From Nitrospira sp. Ga0074138 (lineage in GTDB: Bacteria > Nitrospirota > Nitrospiria > Nitrospirales > Nitrospiraceae): a stretch of DNA of 64,000 nt. The translations under genes and the position numbers were made by a program. Positions within the stretch are counted from its first letter, which is position 1, and every line of letters begins with the position of its first letter. The stretch covers positions 86,737 to 150,736 of the forward strand of contig LNDU01000031.1 of the NCBI GenBank assembly GCA_001464735.1, in the 5' to 3' direction. The notes under the pieces were generated by a model. That model was not told the DNA's origin. It saw only the letters and a list, made by a program, of their open reading frames with translations, and did no database searches. Positions 1 to 8,461 of this stretch are shown piece after piece.

Positions 1-21
1 GTGTAATCGCTGTCGAGTCAT
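1..21 (-). CDS. Start of a gene cut by the left edge
   Basis: An ATG at 21-19 on the minus strand is preceded by a strong ribosome binding site (GAGGAGGGATC, correct spacing), and seven codons are visible before the window ends. The spacing after the transglycosylase gene fits a further member of the same operon. No function can be read. Confidence 0.5.
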
Positions 22-90
22 GATCCCTCCTCATGTATGAACGATCATGCTCGCATCAGGCTACCCGCAAGGCGGGTCTCCGGAATCCCC

Positions 91-1098
91 TCAGAAGGAT
101 GTCCGTCGATTCAGGGTGCTACGCGATGGAGTAGAGCCAAGAAAGGCAGGTACTGGAATCGGAAACGATGGTCGACCGGTGAGGAGCGATCGGAACCCTT
201 CTTTCACTAGGCCGATTGCCCACAGTATGACGAGCAAACCGTAGCAGATGATCACAACGAGGCCGATAAGAATGGCGAAGGGCAACAGGATGTTCAGGCT
301 CAGGGAGAGGACGGTGTGCGCCGTGGGAAATGAGAGAGCGAAGGCATCAAGCCAGGTCATAGTTGGGACTTTCTGTGTGAGCGTCGGTACCGGGGAGTCG
401 AGCGTGTCTGACTCCTCAGGCTGAAGTTCAACCGGGTTCATCGATGAGGGGTCTGGTATGAGCGTAAAGAGGTTCGGAAGTGATGCCAGCGTCAGTGGCG
501 TCGAGGGTAACAGATCCTCGGCTTGTGGCGGAGTCGTACACATGTTCGGCGTTTGTCGGCAAAGGTTCCCGTGGACAAGCAAGATGTATTTGGAACTGCC
601 GACCGATCCGTTGTAGCCGGCTAAGGCTTGCCACGTGCGACCATGTCTTGTCAGCTGTTCCCCGAGAATGGTTCGTGCGGCGGTGAGATTGTGACAGGGC
701 TCGAGTAAGTCACGCGGCGAGATGTTCAAGGTCTGGGCGAGTGTAGGCCAATTAGTACTATTGATTTGGCCAAGGCCCAGGTCGACTTTGTGTTGCTGGC
801 GTTGCAGCCAAGTGAGCAATTGATAGGCTTCGGTTTTGCTGTTCGGGAAGACACTGTGACGGTTGCCAAGTTGATCCGTCCAGCCAAACGCCCAGGGGTG
901 GTTGCGGCTTTCGGTGTAGACCAGGGCACGAAAGATGGGCACGGGAATGTCGAGCGCGCGGGCTTCCCGTTCCAGACAGGACTCCCAGGTATGCGGACTG
1001 TCTGGGGTAAGCGCAAAGACACTGCAGGAACCACTCCAGACGAGCAAGGTAGTCAGGAGGATCAACCCGTGCAGGCGCGTGTGGAGTGTCGCTCTCAT
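91..1098 (-). CDS. Lytic transglycosylase (SLT family), exported
   Basis: This 335-residue protein has an N-terminal signal segment (about residues 8-29) and an SLT-type lysozyme-like domain. The catalytic glutamate is E63 in YTESRNHP, followed by GLGQIN near 108 and AGYNGS near 155, the usual family motifs. A strongly hydrophobic segment near the C-terminus suggests a membrane anchor. Such enzymes cleave peptidoglycan glycan strands; small versions (VirB1-like) open the wall for conjugation machines, which is the likely role in this element, although no type IV secretion genes are in the window. The start was placed at 1098 because it has GGGAG upstream, gives a signal peptide and overlaps the previous gene by ATGA; a longer reading would run into the upstream gene. 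Confidence 0.85.
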   Translation of the reverse strand: MRATLHTRLHGLILLTTLLVWSGSCSVFALTPDSPHTWESCLEREARALDIPVPIFRALVYTESRNHPWAFGWTDQLGNRHSVFPNSKTEAYQLLTWLQRQQHKVDLGLGQINSTNWPTLAQTLNISPRDLLEPCHNLTAARTILGEQLTRHGRTWQALAGYNGSVGSSKYILLVHGNLCRQTPNMCTTPPQAEDLLPSTPLTLASLPNLFTLIPDPSSMNPVELQPEESDTLDSPVPTLTQKVPTMTWLDAFALSFPTAHTVLSLSLNILLPFAILIGLVVIICYGLLVILWAIGLVKEGFRSLLTGRPSFPIPVPAFLGSTPSRSTLNRRTSF

Positions 1099-1658
1099 GT
1101 GGGCTCCCTTCGTGTGTGGGACAAGGAACGAGTGAGTCGTGACAGAGACGGCGACGGACCACCATGCGGGTAATAGACGAACAGATTGGGGAAGAAGCGT
1201 CGGATGTGTTCCGTGGTGCCTTCTCCCCACATCGGACAATAGGAGCAGATCGCAAAGGTCTCCTTGAGGTTCAATTCGTGTCCGTGGCGAGTGAGAAACT
1301 CGCCGGCAGTCATGGCGAAGTGGCGAGACGTGGGGGTATGAAATGGCACCATGTCAGGCCAGGAATCGACGTTGAGATATTGATGTCCGGTGAAATAGTA
1401 AATCCAGGCTTGAGCACTATGAGCGGCACCGAGATCAACGATCGTCCAATGCGGCGGAATGAGGTGTGCAAGGGCATAGTACGGTTGCAGAAACCCCAGA
1501 AATTCGTCGGAGAGTTCGCACTCTGCATAGGGATTCTTGGTGAAGATCTCACGCAATTGTTCTTCTGGGATGATTCTGAACAGTAAACGAGAGAGCGCCT
1601 CGTTGCTGATCAACGGGGGGAGTGTGTGTTGCACGCCGACCGAATCAGGCGAGAACAT
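1095..1658 (-). CDS. Conserved-looking unknown protein
   Basis: This 187-residue protein is preceded by a GGGAAC ribosome binding site and is coupled to the transglycosylase gene by an ATGA overlap. A stretch around residue 72 (IVDLGAAHSAQAW) resembles the glycine-rich motif I of Rossmann-type methyltransferases, but later motifs are not evident. I do not recognise the family. The C-terminal 25 residues are basic and serine-rich. Confidence 0.6.
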   Translation of the reverse strand: MFSPDSVGVQHTLPPLISNEALSRLLFRIIPEEQLREIFTKNPYAECELSDEFLGFLQPYYALAHLIPPHWTIVDLGAAHSAQAWIYYFTGHQYLNVDSWPDMVPFHTPTSRHFAMTAGEFLTRHGHELNLKETFAICSYCPMWGEGTTEHIRRFFPNLFVYYPHGGPSPSLSRLTRSLSHTRREPT

Positions 1659-1872
1659 GGTGTGTTCCCTGTTGAACGAGCAGAGTCAATCCATGTAAGC
1701 ATTTCCGACACACATGGGTTTCAGCCTGATGCAGAGGCTCTTGGCGAAACTGCATGGAAGAGTTAAAGCGGCCGGCAGAATCGGCCGTCGTAAAATACAG
1801 ACCGATACCATCAGTCGAGTCTACAATCCTCTCTCGACAGAGGTTACAGCTGAAGGTGCGGTGCGTGGTCAT
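1645..1872 (-). CDS. Small zinc-binding protein
   Basis: This 75-residue protein carries two CxxC pairs, CNLC near the N-terminus and CRKC near residue 57, arranged as one zinc site. The start at 1872 overlaps the stop of the NADAR gene by ATGA, which decides it over longer readings. The function is unknown; small zinc proteins of this kind are common on phages and conjugative elements. Confidence 0.65.
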   Translation of the reverse strand: MTTHRTFSCNLCRERIVDSTDGIGLYFTTADSAGRFNSSMQFRQEPLHQAETHVCRKCLHGLTLLVQQGTHHVLA

Positions 1873-2354
1873 GTGGAGCCTCTGAGTTCTGACCGAATGC
1901 TCATCAGCAGTCGGCCCAAATGGTTCTCTCCGGTACCGAAGTACGATCCCCAGAAGGTATCTCGCCACCAGTTGCCCTCAATGAGTTCACGGGTCCCGGT
2001 TTGCAGGAGTGCGGTTTTAAACGGATCTTGTGTAAATTTGAGTCGTAACAAATCCTGCATCACGCTGAGCTTGATCTCCTCCCAATCGCTCCTCCTGGGA
2101 AGTTCTTTGGCGAGCCGTTTAGCCCGTCCACCATCCGGGGCTGAGGCAACGAGGAGTTGATCGGAGGGGTGGTGGCAGCGTGAGGCCATATAGGCGTGCT
2201 CGACGGACGCATAGGCAATGTCGTGATAGAGAATGACGACCGGCGTCATATTGCTGAGCCAGTGATACTGACCGCGGAAGAGTGTGATGGGACTCGTGGG
2301 ATCGGCTTCTTGTTCACGCACCCGGTCCGCATAGAAGTCAGGTATCGTGCCCAT
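1869..2354 (-). CDS. NADAR family protein (YbiA-like)
   Basis: The 161-residue product matches the NADAR fold along its whole length: FRGQYHWLSNM (26-36), SVEHAYMA (50-57), a central helix with KLSVMQDLLRLKF, LIEGNWWRDTFWG (124-136) and GENHLGRLLM (142-151). These are the conserved blocks of the YbiA/RibX family. Members cleave N-glycosidic bonds in riboflavin intermediates or remove ADP-ribose from nucleic acid, and some act as antitoxins to DarT-type ADP-ribosyltransferases. Which substrate this one uses cannot be read. GGAGGAG lies just before the ATG at 2354; an upstream ATG at 2384 is less likely. Its gene overlaps the small zinc protein gene by ATGA and lies 1.8 kb from a macro-like protein. 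Confidence 0.85.
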   Translation of the reverse strand: MGTIPDFYADRVREQEADPTSPITLFRGQYHWLSNMTPVVILYHDIAYASVEHAYMASRCHHPSDQLLVASAPDGGRAKRLAKELPRRSDWEEIKLSVMQDLLRLKFTQDPFKTALLQTGTRELIEGNWWRDTFWGSYFGTGENHLGRLLMSIRSELRGST

Positions 2355-2455
2355 ATCTCCTCCATGTGAGTATGAGCTCAGCATGGTCTACGCACACACA
2401 TGCGTGTGCGTCGTTTTTAGTGTGTCTCGAACGTGCGGGCAGAGAGTGCTGAAGA

Positions 2456-3028
2456 TCAGGATCGGACGAGTGTGTGGCTGGAGATGATCATATGGCTATA
2501 AAGCATCCAGCGATGGTCTGGGAAGATCAAAAGATCGAACAGGCTGGCATAGCCGAGGGAAATGGGATGTTGGAGATTGGTGCTGAGTGTCAGGGTATCT
2601 TGAATGTCTTGCCAGAATGCCTCCACAGAGTCAGGGCCACAGCTATTTTGGCCGATGAGCGGCAAGATGGCGCTCGCCGAGGCTTTCGTTAATTCTTCCA
2701 GAGGTCTTTTGTGAGGGGTTGCGACGAGGGTCACGCACCGATGATTGGGATGCACGAGGAGTTCATGGCTGCCAGGTGCGTTGATGCCAAGGGTTAAGCG
2801 ATCGTCTTTTCCCAGGGCTTGAGCCGTATCAATCCGACGTAAGAGGTCATCGACGGATGTGATCCCGAGTGGTAGCAGATAGTGACTGAGATGACACCGG
2901 GAGTATGGGGTTTCGAGTCCAACCCAGATGTTTGGATGCCTGTTCGAGCTGAAGTCGGTGTCCGAATGCGGGCCAGATCCCTTCGTCTCATGATTTTCGA
3001 CTTCAATGGTCCCAGTAGATGTGTGCAT
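2456..3028 (-). CDS. Unknown protein
   Basis: This 190-residue protein of unknown family is predicted to be soluble. The start at 3028 has an excellent AGGAGG six bases upstream. An alternative ATG at 3097 would give an ATGA overlap with the RNase H gene, so the start is not fully settled. The middle of the protein has a mixed alpha/beta pattern with no motif I can name. Confidence 0.6.
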   Translation of the reverse strand: MHTSTGTIEVENHETKGSGPHSDTDFSSNRHPNIWVGLETPYSRCHLSHYLLPLGITSVDDLLRRIDTAQALGKDDRLTLGINAPGSHELLVHPNHRCVTLVATPHKRPLEELTKASASAILPLIGQNSCGPDSVEAFWQDIQDTLTLSTNLQHPISLGYASLFDLLIFPDHRWMLYSHMIISSHTLVRS

Positions 3029-3093
3029 GCTGGCCTCCTCTGATGATGGTGTTGCTGTGGTGGCGGCGAGCGGAGACTGGATTGCTGTCGAAA

Positions 3094-3846
3094 TCACGTA
3101 TGCCGGGTGCTGGAATTCCGGGCGGCCTCTGTAGCGAGAGAGTCGACGAGCTCATTCATCGGAATACCAGAGTGGGCGGCGACTTTGACCCAGGCAATAG
3201 GGAGAGGATAGGTGCGGATGTAGTTCACATAATCGAGGGTGGTCCGAGTGTTCGCGTGCCATCGGTTGGTGGCCCACGCTTCGATGCCGTTGTAGTCGAA
3301 GTAGACCGTGACGGCGCTATATTTCTGCGTGAGGCACTGGTCAAGCCCGTGACGAACGGCTTGTAATTCAGCAGCGACATTGCGATGCATAGCCATGTGG
3401 GGCTCGATATGGTCACTGGCGTGCCGGCAGAGTTCTTGGTCTCCACGTCGAATGACATAGGCCCATCCAAACCGCATCCCCGTGGACTCTTGGAGACACG
3501 CTCCGTCGACCCAGAGCTCAACTGCGTTCGAGTTGGAAGGCATGGGTGAAATGGGCGTGGAGGGAGTGGGAGTGGTCGAGTAAGACAGGAGCAGGCCGAT
3601 GTCGGTCCAGGCATGTGCGATGCGCGCCAGGATATCGGGCGAGGGTGCACGAAGTTCGTTCGTAGTATAGCGAGGGCCGATTTTACCAGCGTAGATCACA
3701 AGTGAGCCGAGTGCGGGTCCTTGCGATTCAAAGAGAGTGATCTTATGACCGTAGCCGTTCGGAGTGGGTTCGGGATGGCGGACGGCACGGAAGTCTTGTC
3801 TAAGTAACGCTGGTACCAGGGCATCGACGATCTTGGATGGACTCAT
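3094..3846 (-). CDS. RNase HI-like ribonuclease
   Basis: The C-terminal half of this 250-residue protein is an RNase H domain with the full acidic set: D114 in LWVDGAC, E160 in AAELQAVRHGL, D184 in VYFDYNGIEAW and D235 in NELVDSLATEAA, plus H225 in AAHSG. The family cleaves RNA in RNA:DNA hybrids, for example primers or R-loops. The first 100 residues form a separate domain I do not recognise, joined by a Pro/Ser/Thr-rich linker. The start at 3846 has GGAGGAG upstream. It fits the element's own replication set (dnaE, SSBs, helicases). Confidence 0.85.
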   Translation of the reverse strand: MSPSKIVDALVPALLRQDFRAVRHPEPTPNGYGHKITLFESQGPALGSLVIYAGKIGPRYTTNELRAPSPDILARIAHAWTDIGLLLSYSTTPTPSTPISPMPSNSNAVELWVDGACLQESTGMRFGWAYVIRRGDQELCRHASDHIEPHMAMHRNVAAELQAVRHGLDQCLTQKYSAVTVYFDYNGIEAWATNRWHANTRTTLDYVNYIRTYPLPIAWVKVAAHSGIPMNELVDSLATEAARNSSTRHT

Positions 3847-3982
3847 AGTTCCTCCTCCGGTGATGAGGGATGTCATCAACTGAGAGGACTACCCACGCAG
3901 TGGGTCAATCTGGTTTGACACATCGAGTGTGTGGTGCGCTTAGGAACGTAATGTGCCAGGTTGTGGTGCCAGAGCGATCCCC

Positions 3983-4146
3983 TCAATAGGTGCTGATGAA
4001 CGCATGGGTCTCCGCAGTGATGCCCGGTTGGTGATCCTGAATACGGTAGATGTCCTCGAGGAGAATGCGTCCGATCGGGCGGGCACGGTGGGAATGGCAA
4101 GGGACTGACAGAGAGTGAGCCATGCACCAAGAGAGAAGACGTTCAT
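3983..4146 (-). pseudogene. Small gene, probably frameshifted
   Basis: A clear ribosome binding site (AGAGGATC) precedes an ATG at 4146, and the first 22 or so codons read as a plausible protein start (MNVFSLGAWLTL). In the -1 frame from about 4080, a stretch that looks like real protein (GRILLEDIYRIQDHQPG) runs to a stop at 3983. A -1 shift near the GCCC at about 4083 joins the two into one product of about 54 residues. It may be a recent mutation, a programmed shift or a sequencing error. Confidence 0.4.
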
Positions 4147-4155
4147 AGTGATCCT

Positions 4156-4599
4156 CTATGGGAATATGACAAAGATGAATCGGTCATCGACGATCTCGGC
4201 CAGGGCGGTACGCACATCATCCCAGCGGAGGTGACCTAGGCCACATCCTGGACGTGGACAATAGAGGCGCTGAATCTGATGGCGATCAAGAATCTGACGG
4301 ATTGCGTGAACGCCATTGAGAATCAACGGGAAATGAGATGAATGTCCGTAATGTTCTTTGGTGGGCCAGGTAATGAGGCGAATGTCTGGAAATTCGTGAG
4401 GGACGTTTCCCGCGACACGCAGTTTGGTTCCGAGTTGTTGTGGCAGGGCGGGGAATCGCATAGCGGCGTCTTTCGCCTGTCCGGCTCCCATGACCGCCCG
4501 ACCGCTGGGTTTCACGATGCCGTTGGTCGTGACGGCAATCCATGCACCTGCCTCGTGGTAGGTCCAGAGATTACCGTTGATTTCGCGAAGCGGTGGCAT
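4156..4599 (-). CDS. Macro-domain-like protein
   Basis: This 147-residue protein has the layout of a macro (ADP-ribose-binding) domain: a strand followed by TNGIVKPSGRAVMGAG (25-40) and KDAAMRFP, a middle strand LITWPTKEHY (75-84), a helix ending in RQILDRH, then YCPRPGCGLGHLRWDDV (113-129), which mirrors the PxxGxGxxG loop before the last helix. Macro domains bind or hydrolyse ADP-ribose on proteins, nucleic acids or as free metabolites. The assignment rests on the motif pattern only. The start at 4599 has GGAG at good spacing. The pairing with a NADAR gene upstream in the same gene run is notable. Confidence 0.7.
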   Translation of the reverse strand: MPPLREINGNLWTYHEAGAWIAVTTNGIVKPSGRAVMGAGQAKDAAMRFPALPQQLGTKLRVAGNVPHEFPDIRLITWPTKEHYGHSSHFPLILNGVHAIRQILDRHQIQRLYCPRPGCGLGHLRWDDVRTALAEIVDDRFIFVIFP

Positions 4600-4634
4600 G
4601 AGGTAACTCCTGATCAAGAAAGAGTGAGTCCAGC

Positions 4635-4988
4635 CTAGACAGGCAAGCGACTGCCATCGGGCCGCCCATCCACAAAGCGATCTGGGAATTGCCGGACCGC
4701 GAACGTAATGAGTTCGTGGGTATGGCAATTCCAGCCATCTCTGCAATAACACAACACGACTTGACGCTCGGCCTGAGCGAGCGTCTCCCAAACTTGGGCC
4801 GGCACGCGCGCCAAGATCTGCGCGTACTGTGCGCAGTACGCATCCCATGAGAGCGTGCCGGACTTAGAGCCCATAACCATCTGCCAGGTCGGTGCAAATG
4901 CACGCCAGATCCCTTGCGCCGACTTGACCGTTGTATCGATCCCCTGCACCCCTGGCCGAATCTGCGCACGCGTCAGCGTCGTCATCAT
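4635..4988 (-). CDS. DUF488-like protein
   Basis: The core VVLCYCRDGWNCHTHELI (residues 83-100) resembles the LxCxC...CHR signature of DUF488 proteins, with a preceding region WDAYCAQYAQIL that fits the helical part. The length is 117 residues. DUF488 proteins have no settled function, but are often carried next to nucleotide-binding proteins on mobile DNA. AGGAGG repeats lie immediately upstream of two adjacent ATG codons (4988, 4985). Confidence 0.65.
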   Translation of the reverse strand: MMTTLTRAQIRPGVQGIDTTVKSAQGIWRAFAPTWQMVMGSKSGTLSWDAYCAQYAQILARVPAQVWETLAQAERQVVLCYCRDGWNCHTHELITFAVRQFPDRFVDGRPDGSRLPV

Positions 4989-5048
4989 CTCCTCCTCCTC
5001 TGAACTAATACATCTGTCGCTTGGGAGTGAGGCTACCCTGGCACAGGG

Positions 5049-5264
5049 TCAAGTTTCGTGGAGTTCTTCAAGGATCATGTCTGTCTCGTACGCGGTGTGT
5101 GCTGCGTCTATTATGACTTGGTCATAGTGATCGGGATGTTGACTGGCGTAGTGTTTGTGAAGTCTATCGGTTAGTTCTTCCGGATCGAGAGTGTATGCTT
5201 TGGCGGGGTTTTTCGTCGGGACATACTGGCAAAACCGGCATTTGATTGATCTGGTGGGCTCCAT
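5049..5264 (-). CDS. Small C2H2-like zinc finger protein
   Basis: This 71-residue protein has CRFCQY near the N-terminus and HKHYASQH about 25 residues later, a C2H2-type zinc ligand set, followed by an acidic C-terminal helix. The ribosome binding site (AAAGA) is weak. The role is unknown. Confidence 0.55.
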   Translation of the reverse strand: MEPTRSIKCRFCQYVPTKNPAKAYTLDPEELTDRLHKHYASQHPDHYDQVIIDAAHTAYETDMILEELHET

Positions 5265-5375
5265 AATTGGTCTTTCGTTAAGGATAGGGTGTCGGAAGGG
5301 GTTGAGGAATTGTTGTAGGGGCAGCCGTGTGTGGGTAAGGATTTGTCTCTTGGGGTTTGGATGGAGAGGGATGAT

Positions 5376-5630
5376 TTATGTGACAAACCATCGGCAATCT
5401 GGGCCTGTGTAGCCGGCATGGCCTTGCCGTTTGAGCGCGCTGAGGACTCCAGCAGCTGCGCGGGCAGCTCCTTGTGCCGACAAAAATTGCTTGTTGGGCA
5501 AGAGCAAACTGGCTGCTTGGCTGGGGGTCAGTCCTTGTCGGTAGGTTCGACTGGCTTTGGATAGAATTGTACGGGCTTGTTGAAGTGTGACTGGTTGGTA
5601 GGCGCGGTCATGCGCATCGGGCTTCATCAT
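5376..5630 (-). CDS. Small winged-helix-like protein
   Basis: An 84-residue protein with helices and a terminal beta wing (VLSALKRQGHAGYTGPDCRWF), the look of a small winged helix. The start at 5630 has GAGG seven bases upstream. It could bind DNA, but no family is recognised. Confidence 0.6.
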   Translation of the reverse strand: MMKPDAHDRAYQPVTLQQARTILSKASRTYRQGLTPSQAASLLLPNKQFLSAQGAARAAAGVLSALKRQGHAGYTGPDCRWFVT

Positions 5631-5638
5631 GATCGACC

Positions 5639-6082
5639 TCATGTAATTTGAGAAGGGGTGGTCCGTTGCGCTCGCATCTCGCGCATGACACGAGGGACGG
5701 TGATGTTGAGGATGACGCATTCCCGATCGTAGGCGGACATCTGGTCCAATATGGGATTGATCAGCTCCTCGAACGCTCCAAGGTCTAGTAGGTAACACCA
5801 GGTGTGGTGATTGGGTGGTCCGTCCAGAGAGCTGGAGCCTTCCCAGACTCCAAAGCGTTGGTAGAGGCCGGTATTGAGGGCTTCATAGCGCATGTGTCCG
5901 TCATCGAAGATTTCTCCTCGAGAGCAAAATCTGAATTGACTGTCCCTGAGCGTGATGATCTCTCTTCGGAGGAGTGCGTCTCGGATGATCCTGAGTATGT
6001 GTGGTCTCGGGGTTTGCATGACACAGTGATCCGGAATGGGCGGTGTGTTGGTAGTAGGGTTGTCTGCTGAGATGATTGTCAT
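5639..6082 (-). CDS. Unknown protein
   Basis: A 147-residue soluble protein of unknown family with a strong AAGGAG ribosome binding site. It lies 8 bases upstream of the winged-helix-like gene and is probably co-transcribed with it. Confidence 0.6.
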   Translation of the reverse strand: MTIISADNPTTNTPPIPDHCVMQTPRPHILRIIRDALLRREIITLRDSQFRFCSRGEIFDDGHMRYEALNTGLYQRFGVWEGSSSLDGPPNHHTWCYLLDLGAFEELINPILDQMSAYDRECVILNITVPRVMREMRAQRTTPSQIT

Positions 6083-6095
6083 GGGATGCTCCTTG

Positions 6096-6431
6096 TTACG
6101 GATGATCCGTACCCTGGTCTTGGGACAGGATCACACTCGGCATGCCGGGCCACTGAATCCGAGCGCTTTCCCAGGTAAATGGTTTGGCATGATGGGGTTC
6201 TTGTTCGGCTCGGTCTTGAGCATCGTGTTGTGACCAGGCTGAGATTTCGAAGTGCTGACCACAGGCGTCTCGAAACCGATGGAGTTCAGGGAGTTCTATG
6301 GATGGTGCGTGTCGAACGGTAGCGATCAAGATCCGAAGGGGTTCGTCGAATGTTGTCGTAGGGAGGAGGCGTTCGAGCTGTCTGGCGATGGATTCGCGGT
6401 GAGAGTCTGAGATGAGCGAGTAGATGGCCAT
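6096..6431 (-). CDS. Unknown protein
   Basis: This 111-residue protein starts at 6431 behind AGGT; longer readings would overlap the SLOG gene. It has an alpha/beta pattern (YSLISDSHRESIARQLERL, then a strand LRILIATVRHA) and no recognised motif. Confidence 0.55.
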   Translation of the reverse strand: MAIYSLISDSHRESIARQLERLLPTTTFDEPLRILIATVRHAPSIELPELHRFRDACGQHFEISAWSQHDAQDRAEQEPHHAKPFTWESARIQWPGMPSVILSQDQGTDHP

Positions 6432-6441
6432 GGTGTACCTA

Positions 6442-6804
6442 TTAGGGGCGAATAAGTCGAATTGGAATGTGGGAGGCTGCGCACAAATCAATCATGTGTT
6501 TAGTACCACGAGATTGACCATCCCAAAAGATCACGACTAGCAAACCTGGATGCTGACGAGCCTCGTTCAGCATCTGTTCGTTGCGAAGGTAGCCCGCGCG
6601 TTTTCCATAACGATCCCAATCGGCTGGACGTCGGATGACTGTGGCGCCACAGGCCTTGGCCGTCTCGCCAGCCCATGTATCGACCCCGCGTGCACAGCCG
6701 TGCATGAGGGAATCTTCAGGGGTGATCACATTCTGAATGGTCTGTCGGACAAGGTGGGGGTGTGGGAAATCTCGGCTGCCGGAGACCAAAATCATGCGTG
6801 CCAT
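6442..6804 (-). CDS. SLOG / DUF2493 (YspA-like) nucleotide-binding protein
   Basis: The 120-residue protein begins with ILVSGSRDFPHP (5-16), then has MHGCARGVDTWAGETAKACG, YGKRAGYLRNEQML and a final strand LVVIFWDGQSRGTKHMID, the full pattern of the DUF2493 branch of the SLOG superfamily. SLOG proteins have a Rossmann-like fold and are thought to bind nucleotides or nucleotide-derived ligands, including NAD-related ones. GGAGG lies before the ATG. It is a single-domain version with no effector fused. Confidence 0.8.
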   Translation of the reverse strand: MARMILVSGSRDFPHPHLVRQTIQNVITPEDSLMHGCARGVDTWAGETAKACGATVIRRPADWDRYGKRAGYLRNEQMLNEARQHPGLLVVIFWDGQSRGTKHMIDLCAASHIPIRLIRP

Positions 6805-6904
6805 CGTTCGCCTCCGATGAGGGTGACATCAATGTATTACAGACGTCATCAGCTGCGAACGAAGAGAGCCGAGCGCACGAAGAGAAAGAGGGGATGCGGG
6901 GGAA

Positions 6905-7147
6905 TTAGTGGAGGGGAAGAGGAGTTTTAGTGGAAGTGGTTGGTGCTGTGTTTCTTGGGCTTTGTTCGCGAAAACGTACTGGAACGGGTTGTTGTGGTGA
7001 TATGGCTGATTGAGGTGTGGGATCTGCTTCCAAGGGGGCAAACTGGTTCGGGAATTTATTAAAGAACCAGGTCAGAGCTACAGGGAGATAACGGGCAGCG
7101 ACTGTGACGCCCACGATAATGATAACAAGGGAGAGGAAGAAAGCCAT
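6905..7147 (-). CDS. Small membrane protein
   Basis: This 80-residue protein has one N-terminal transmembrane helix (MAFFLSLVIIIVGVTVAA) and a Pro/Thr-rich soluble tail. AGGAG lies about ten bases before the ATG at 7147. The function is unknown. Confidence 0.55.
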   Translation of the reverse strand: MAFFLSLVIIIVGVTVAARYLPVALTWFFNKFPNQFAPLEADPTPQSAISPQQPVPVRFREQSPRNTAPTTSTKTPLPLH

Positions 7148-7161
7148 ATGTGAGGCTCCTC

Positions 7162-7578
7162 TTATAGGTAGGATATTATCAGATACTCGATTGGGACGCA
7201 AAGGCTTAGTAGTCCCAGCCAAAGGGCATGAAAGACGTCGTCATCCGTGGCGATGCGCCATTCGGGGATTATAGACCGGTGGAGTCGATATCGAATATGT
7301 GCGAGTAAGGCTGTTGAACCGAGGATGACGAGTACAAAGCTGAGCCCATAAAACAACGCGTTGACCCCTCCTTTGAACGGGTGGTCAATCAGTAACCCGC
7401 ATTGAGCTCCAACACTGAAGATTTGGAGGTCCCAGGCCGTTTTGATAAACCGCAGATGATAATTAATAGGCTCGAAGGCTTGTTCGGCCACAGTAAATAC
7501 GATGAGGATGAAGATTGGGGCGAAGAACAGTGCAAGAACTTCTGTGATGATGATGCTGTAGAAATCGTGTTCATGCAT
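7162..7578 (-). CDS. Membrane protein, about four helices
   Basis: The 138-residue protein has hydrophobic segments near residues 8-30, 45-60, 72-92 and 118-136. No family is recognised. It sits directly upstream of another small membrane protein gene, with a gap of 14 bases. Confidence 0.55.
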   Translation of the reverse strand: MHEHDFYSIIITEVLALFFAPIFILIVFTVAEQAFEPINYHLRFIKTAWDLQIFSVGAQCGLLIDHPFKGGVNALFYGLSFVLVILGSTALLAHIRYRLHRSIIPEWRIATDDDVFHALWLGLLSLCVPIEYLIISYL

Positions 7579-7666
7579 GGCGATGGGCTCTTGCTAAACC
7601 GGAGATACAGGCGTCGCTATTGTACTGAAGTACGGATCAAGGGTGAACAGGGTGTGCGGTGAATTC

Positions 7667-7918
7667 TTATTTGTTTTTTAAGCGTCGGGAGTGGGGTGTT
7701 TGTCCGCGGAGTTTCGGGGGGTGAGATAGGTTTCCCGTCATACCGACCAGATGGGTGAAAAACCACTCGGCTGCGGCACGTGGACCGTAATCCATGGTGC
7801 CCAATAAGTCTTGTCGGGCCCACCCATGTCCTTGCGAGACGAGCCAGCGGCCTTCCCGAGGATCTTCTTCGGCTATCAGGTTAGGACGAATCACCAGACT
7901 GTATCCGCATTCGCTCAT
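7667..7918 (-). CDS. Unknown small protein
   Basis: This 83-residue protein has a GAGG ribosome binding site seven bases before the ATG. It contains charged and aromatic residues consistent with a folded protein (DPREGRWLVSQGHGWARQDL). No family is recognised. Confidence 0.55.
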   Translation of the reverse strand: MSECGYSLVIRPNLIAEEDPREGRWLVSQGHGWARQDLLGTMDYGPRAAAEWFFTHLVGMTGNLSHPPKLRGQTPHSRRLKNK

Positions 7919-7959
7919 GACAGGGCCTCGTGTGCGATAGAGGGGTGTGTCAGTTTGGA

Positions 7960-8349
7960 TTACGCCGCGAGAGTGGTCGTCGTGTTCTGACCTGTGGTGA
8001 GTTCGTATACTTTTTTGCGAAGTGTGCCGAGATCCATTGGCTTGGCATATAGGGCGGCAATGCGGAGTCGTTGTTGCTCAGCCTCAATGGGTTCAGGCAA
8101 TGGACCACCAGTCATGCCAATGATCGGGGTGGATGGCGCGAGTTGCTGAACTTCTGTAATGAGTTCTGGACCGGTCAAAAACGGCATCTCCATGTCCGTG
8201 ATGACGAGGTCGTGAGGGTGCTCGACGAAGATGGCGATGGCTTCGGCTCCGTTGGCGGCCGTTGTGATGGTATGGTCATCTAACTCAAGTGCTTTGGTGA
8301 GTAGCATGCGGACCGATTCGTAGTCGTCAACCACAAGAATGCGTGCCAT
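7960..8349 (-). CDS. CheY-like response regulator receiver
   Basis: The 129-residue protein is a stand-alone REC domain with the acidic pair D8/D9, phosphoacceptor D52 in ITDMEMP, T80 in IGMTGG and K103 in YAKPMD. It has no output domain, so it should act by protein-protein contact or as a phosphate sink. AAGGAG precedes the ATG. No histidine kinase gene is adjacent; the only one in the window is 40 kb away on the other strand. Confidence 0.9.
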   Translation of the reverse strand: MARILVVDDYESVRMLLTKALELDDHTITTAANGAEAIAIFVEHPHDLVITDMEMPFLTGPELITEVQQLAPSTPIIGMTGGPLPEPIEAEQQRLRIAALYAKPMDLGTLRKKVYELTTGQNTTTTLAA

Positions 8350-8461
8350 ATGAGGCTCCTTGGTTCAGGGCTTGTTATTGAGAACATGCGAGAGACATTC
8401 CCATTGAAGGGCTGGCTTCAGTTGTCGTTCTAACGGAACAATGTACGTACGAGTCGGATGA

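Noticed and set aside
63..77. Hairpin ACCCGC-AAG-GCGGGT downstream of the transglycosylase gene
   Set aside because: The stem is short and no T run follows; the next gene starts only 42 bases further on, so a terminator is unlikely.
766..1173. 135-codon plus-strand frame opposite the transglycosylase
   Set aside because: It lies entirely opposite a well-supported gene and has no ribosome binding site.
3876..4130. 84-codon minus-strand frame at 3876-4130
   Set aside because: The residue pattern is Pro/His-rich without structure, and it has no ribosome binding site; the other two frames explain this region better.
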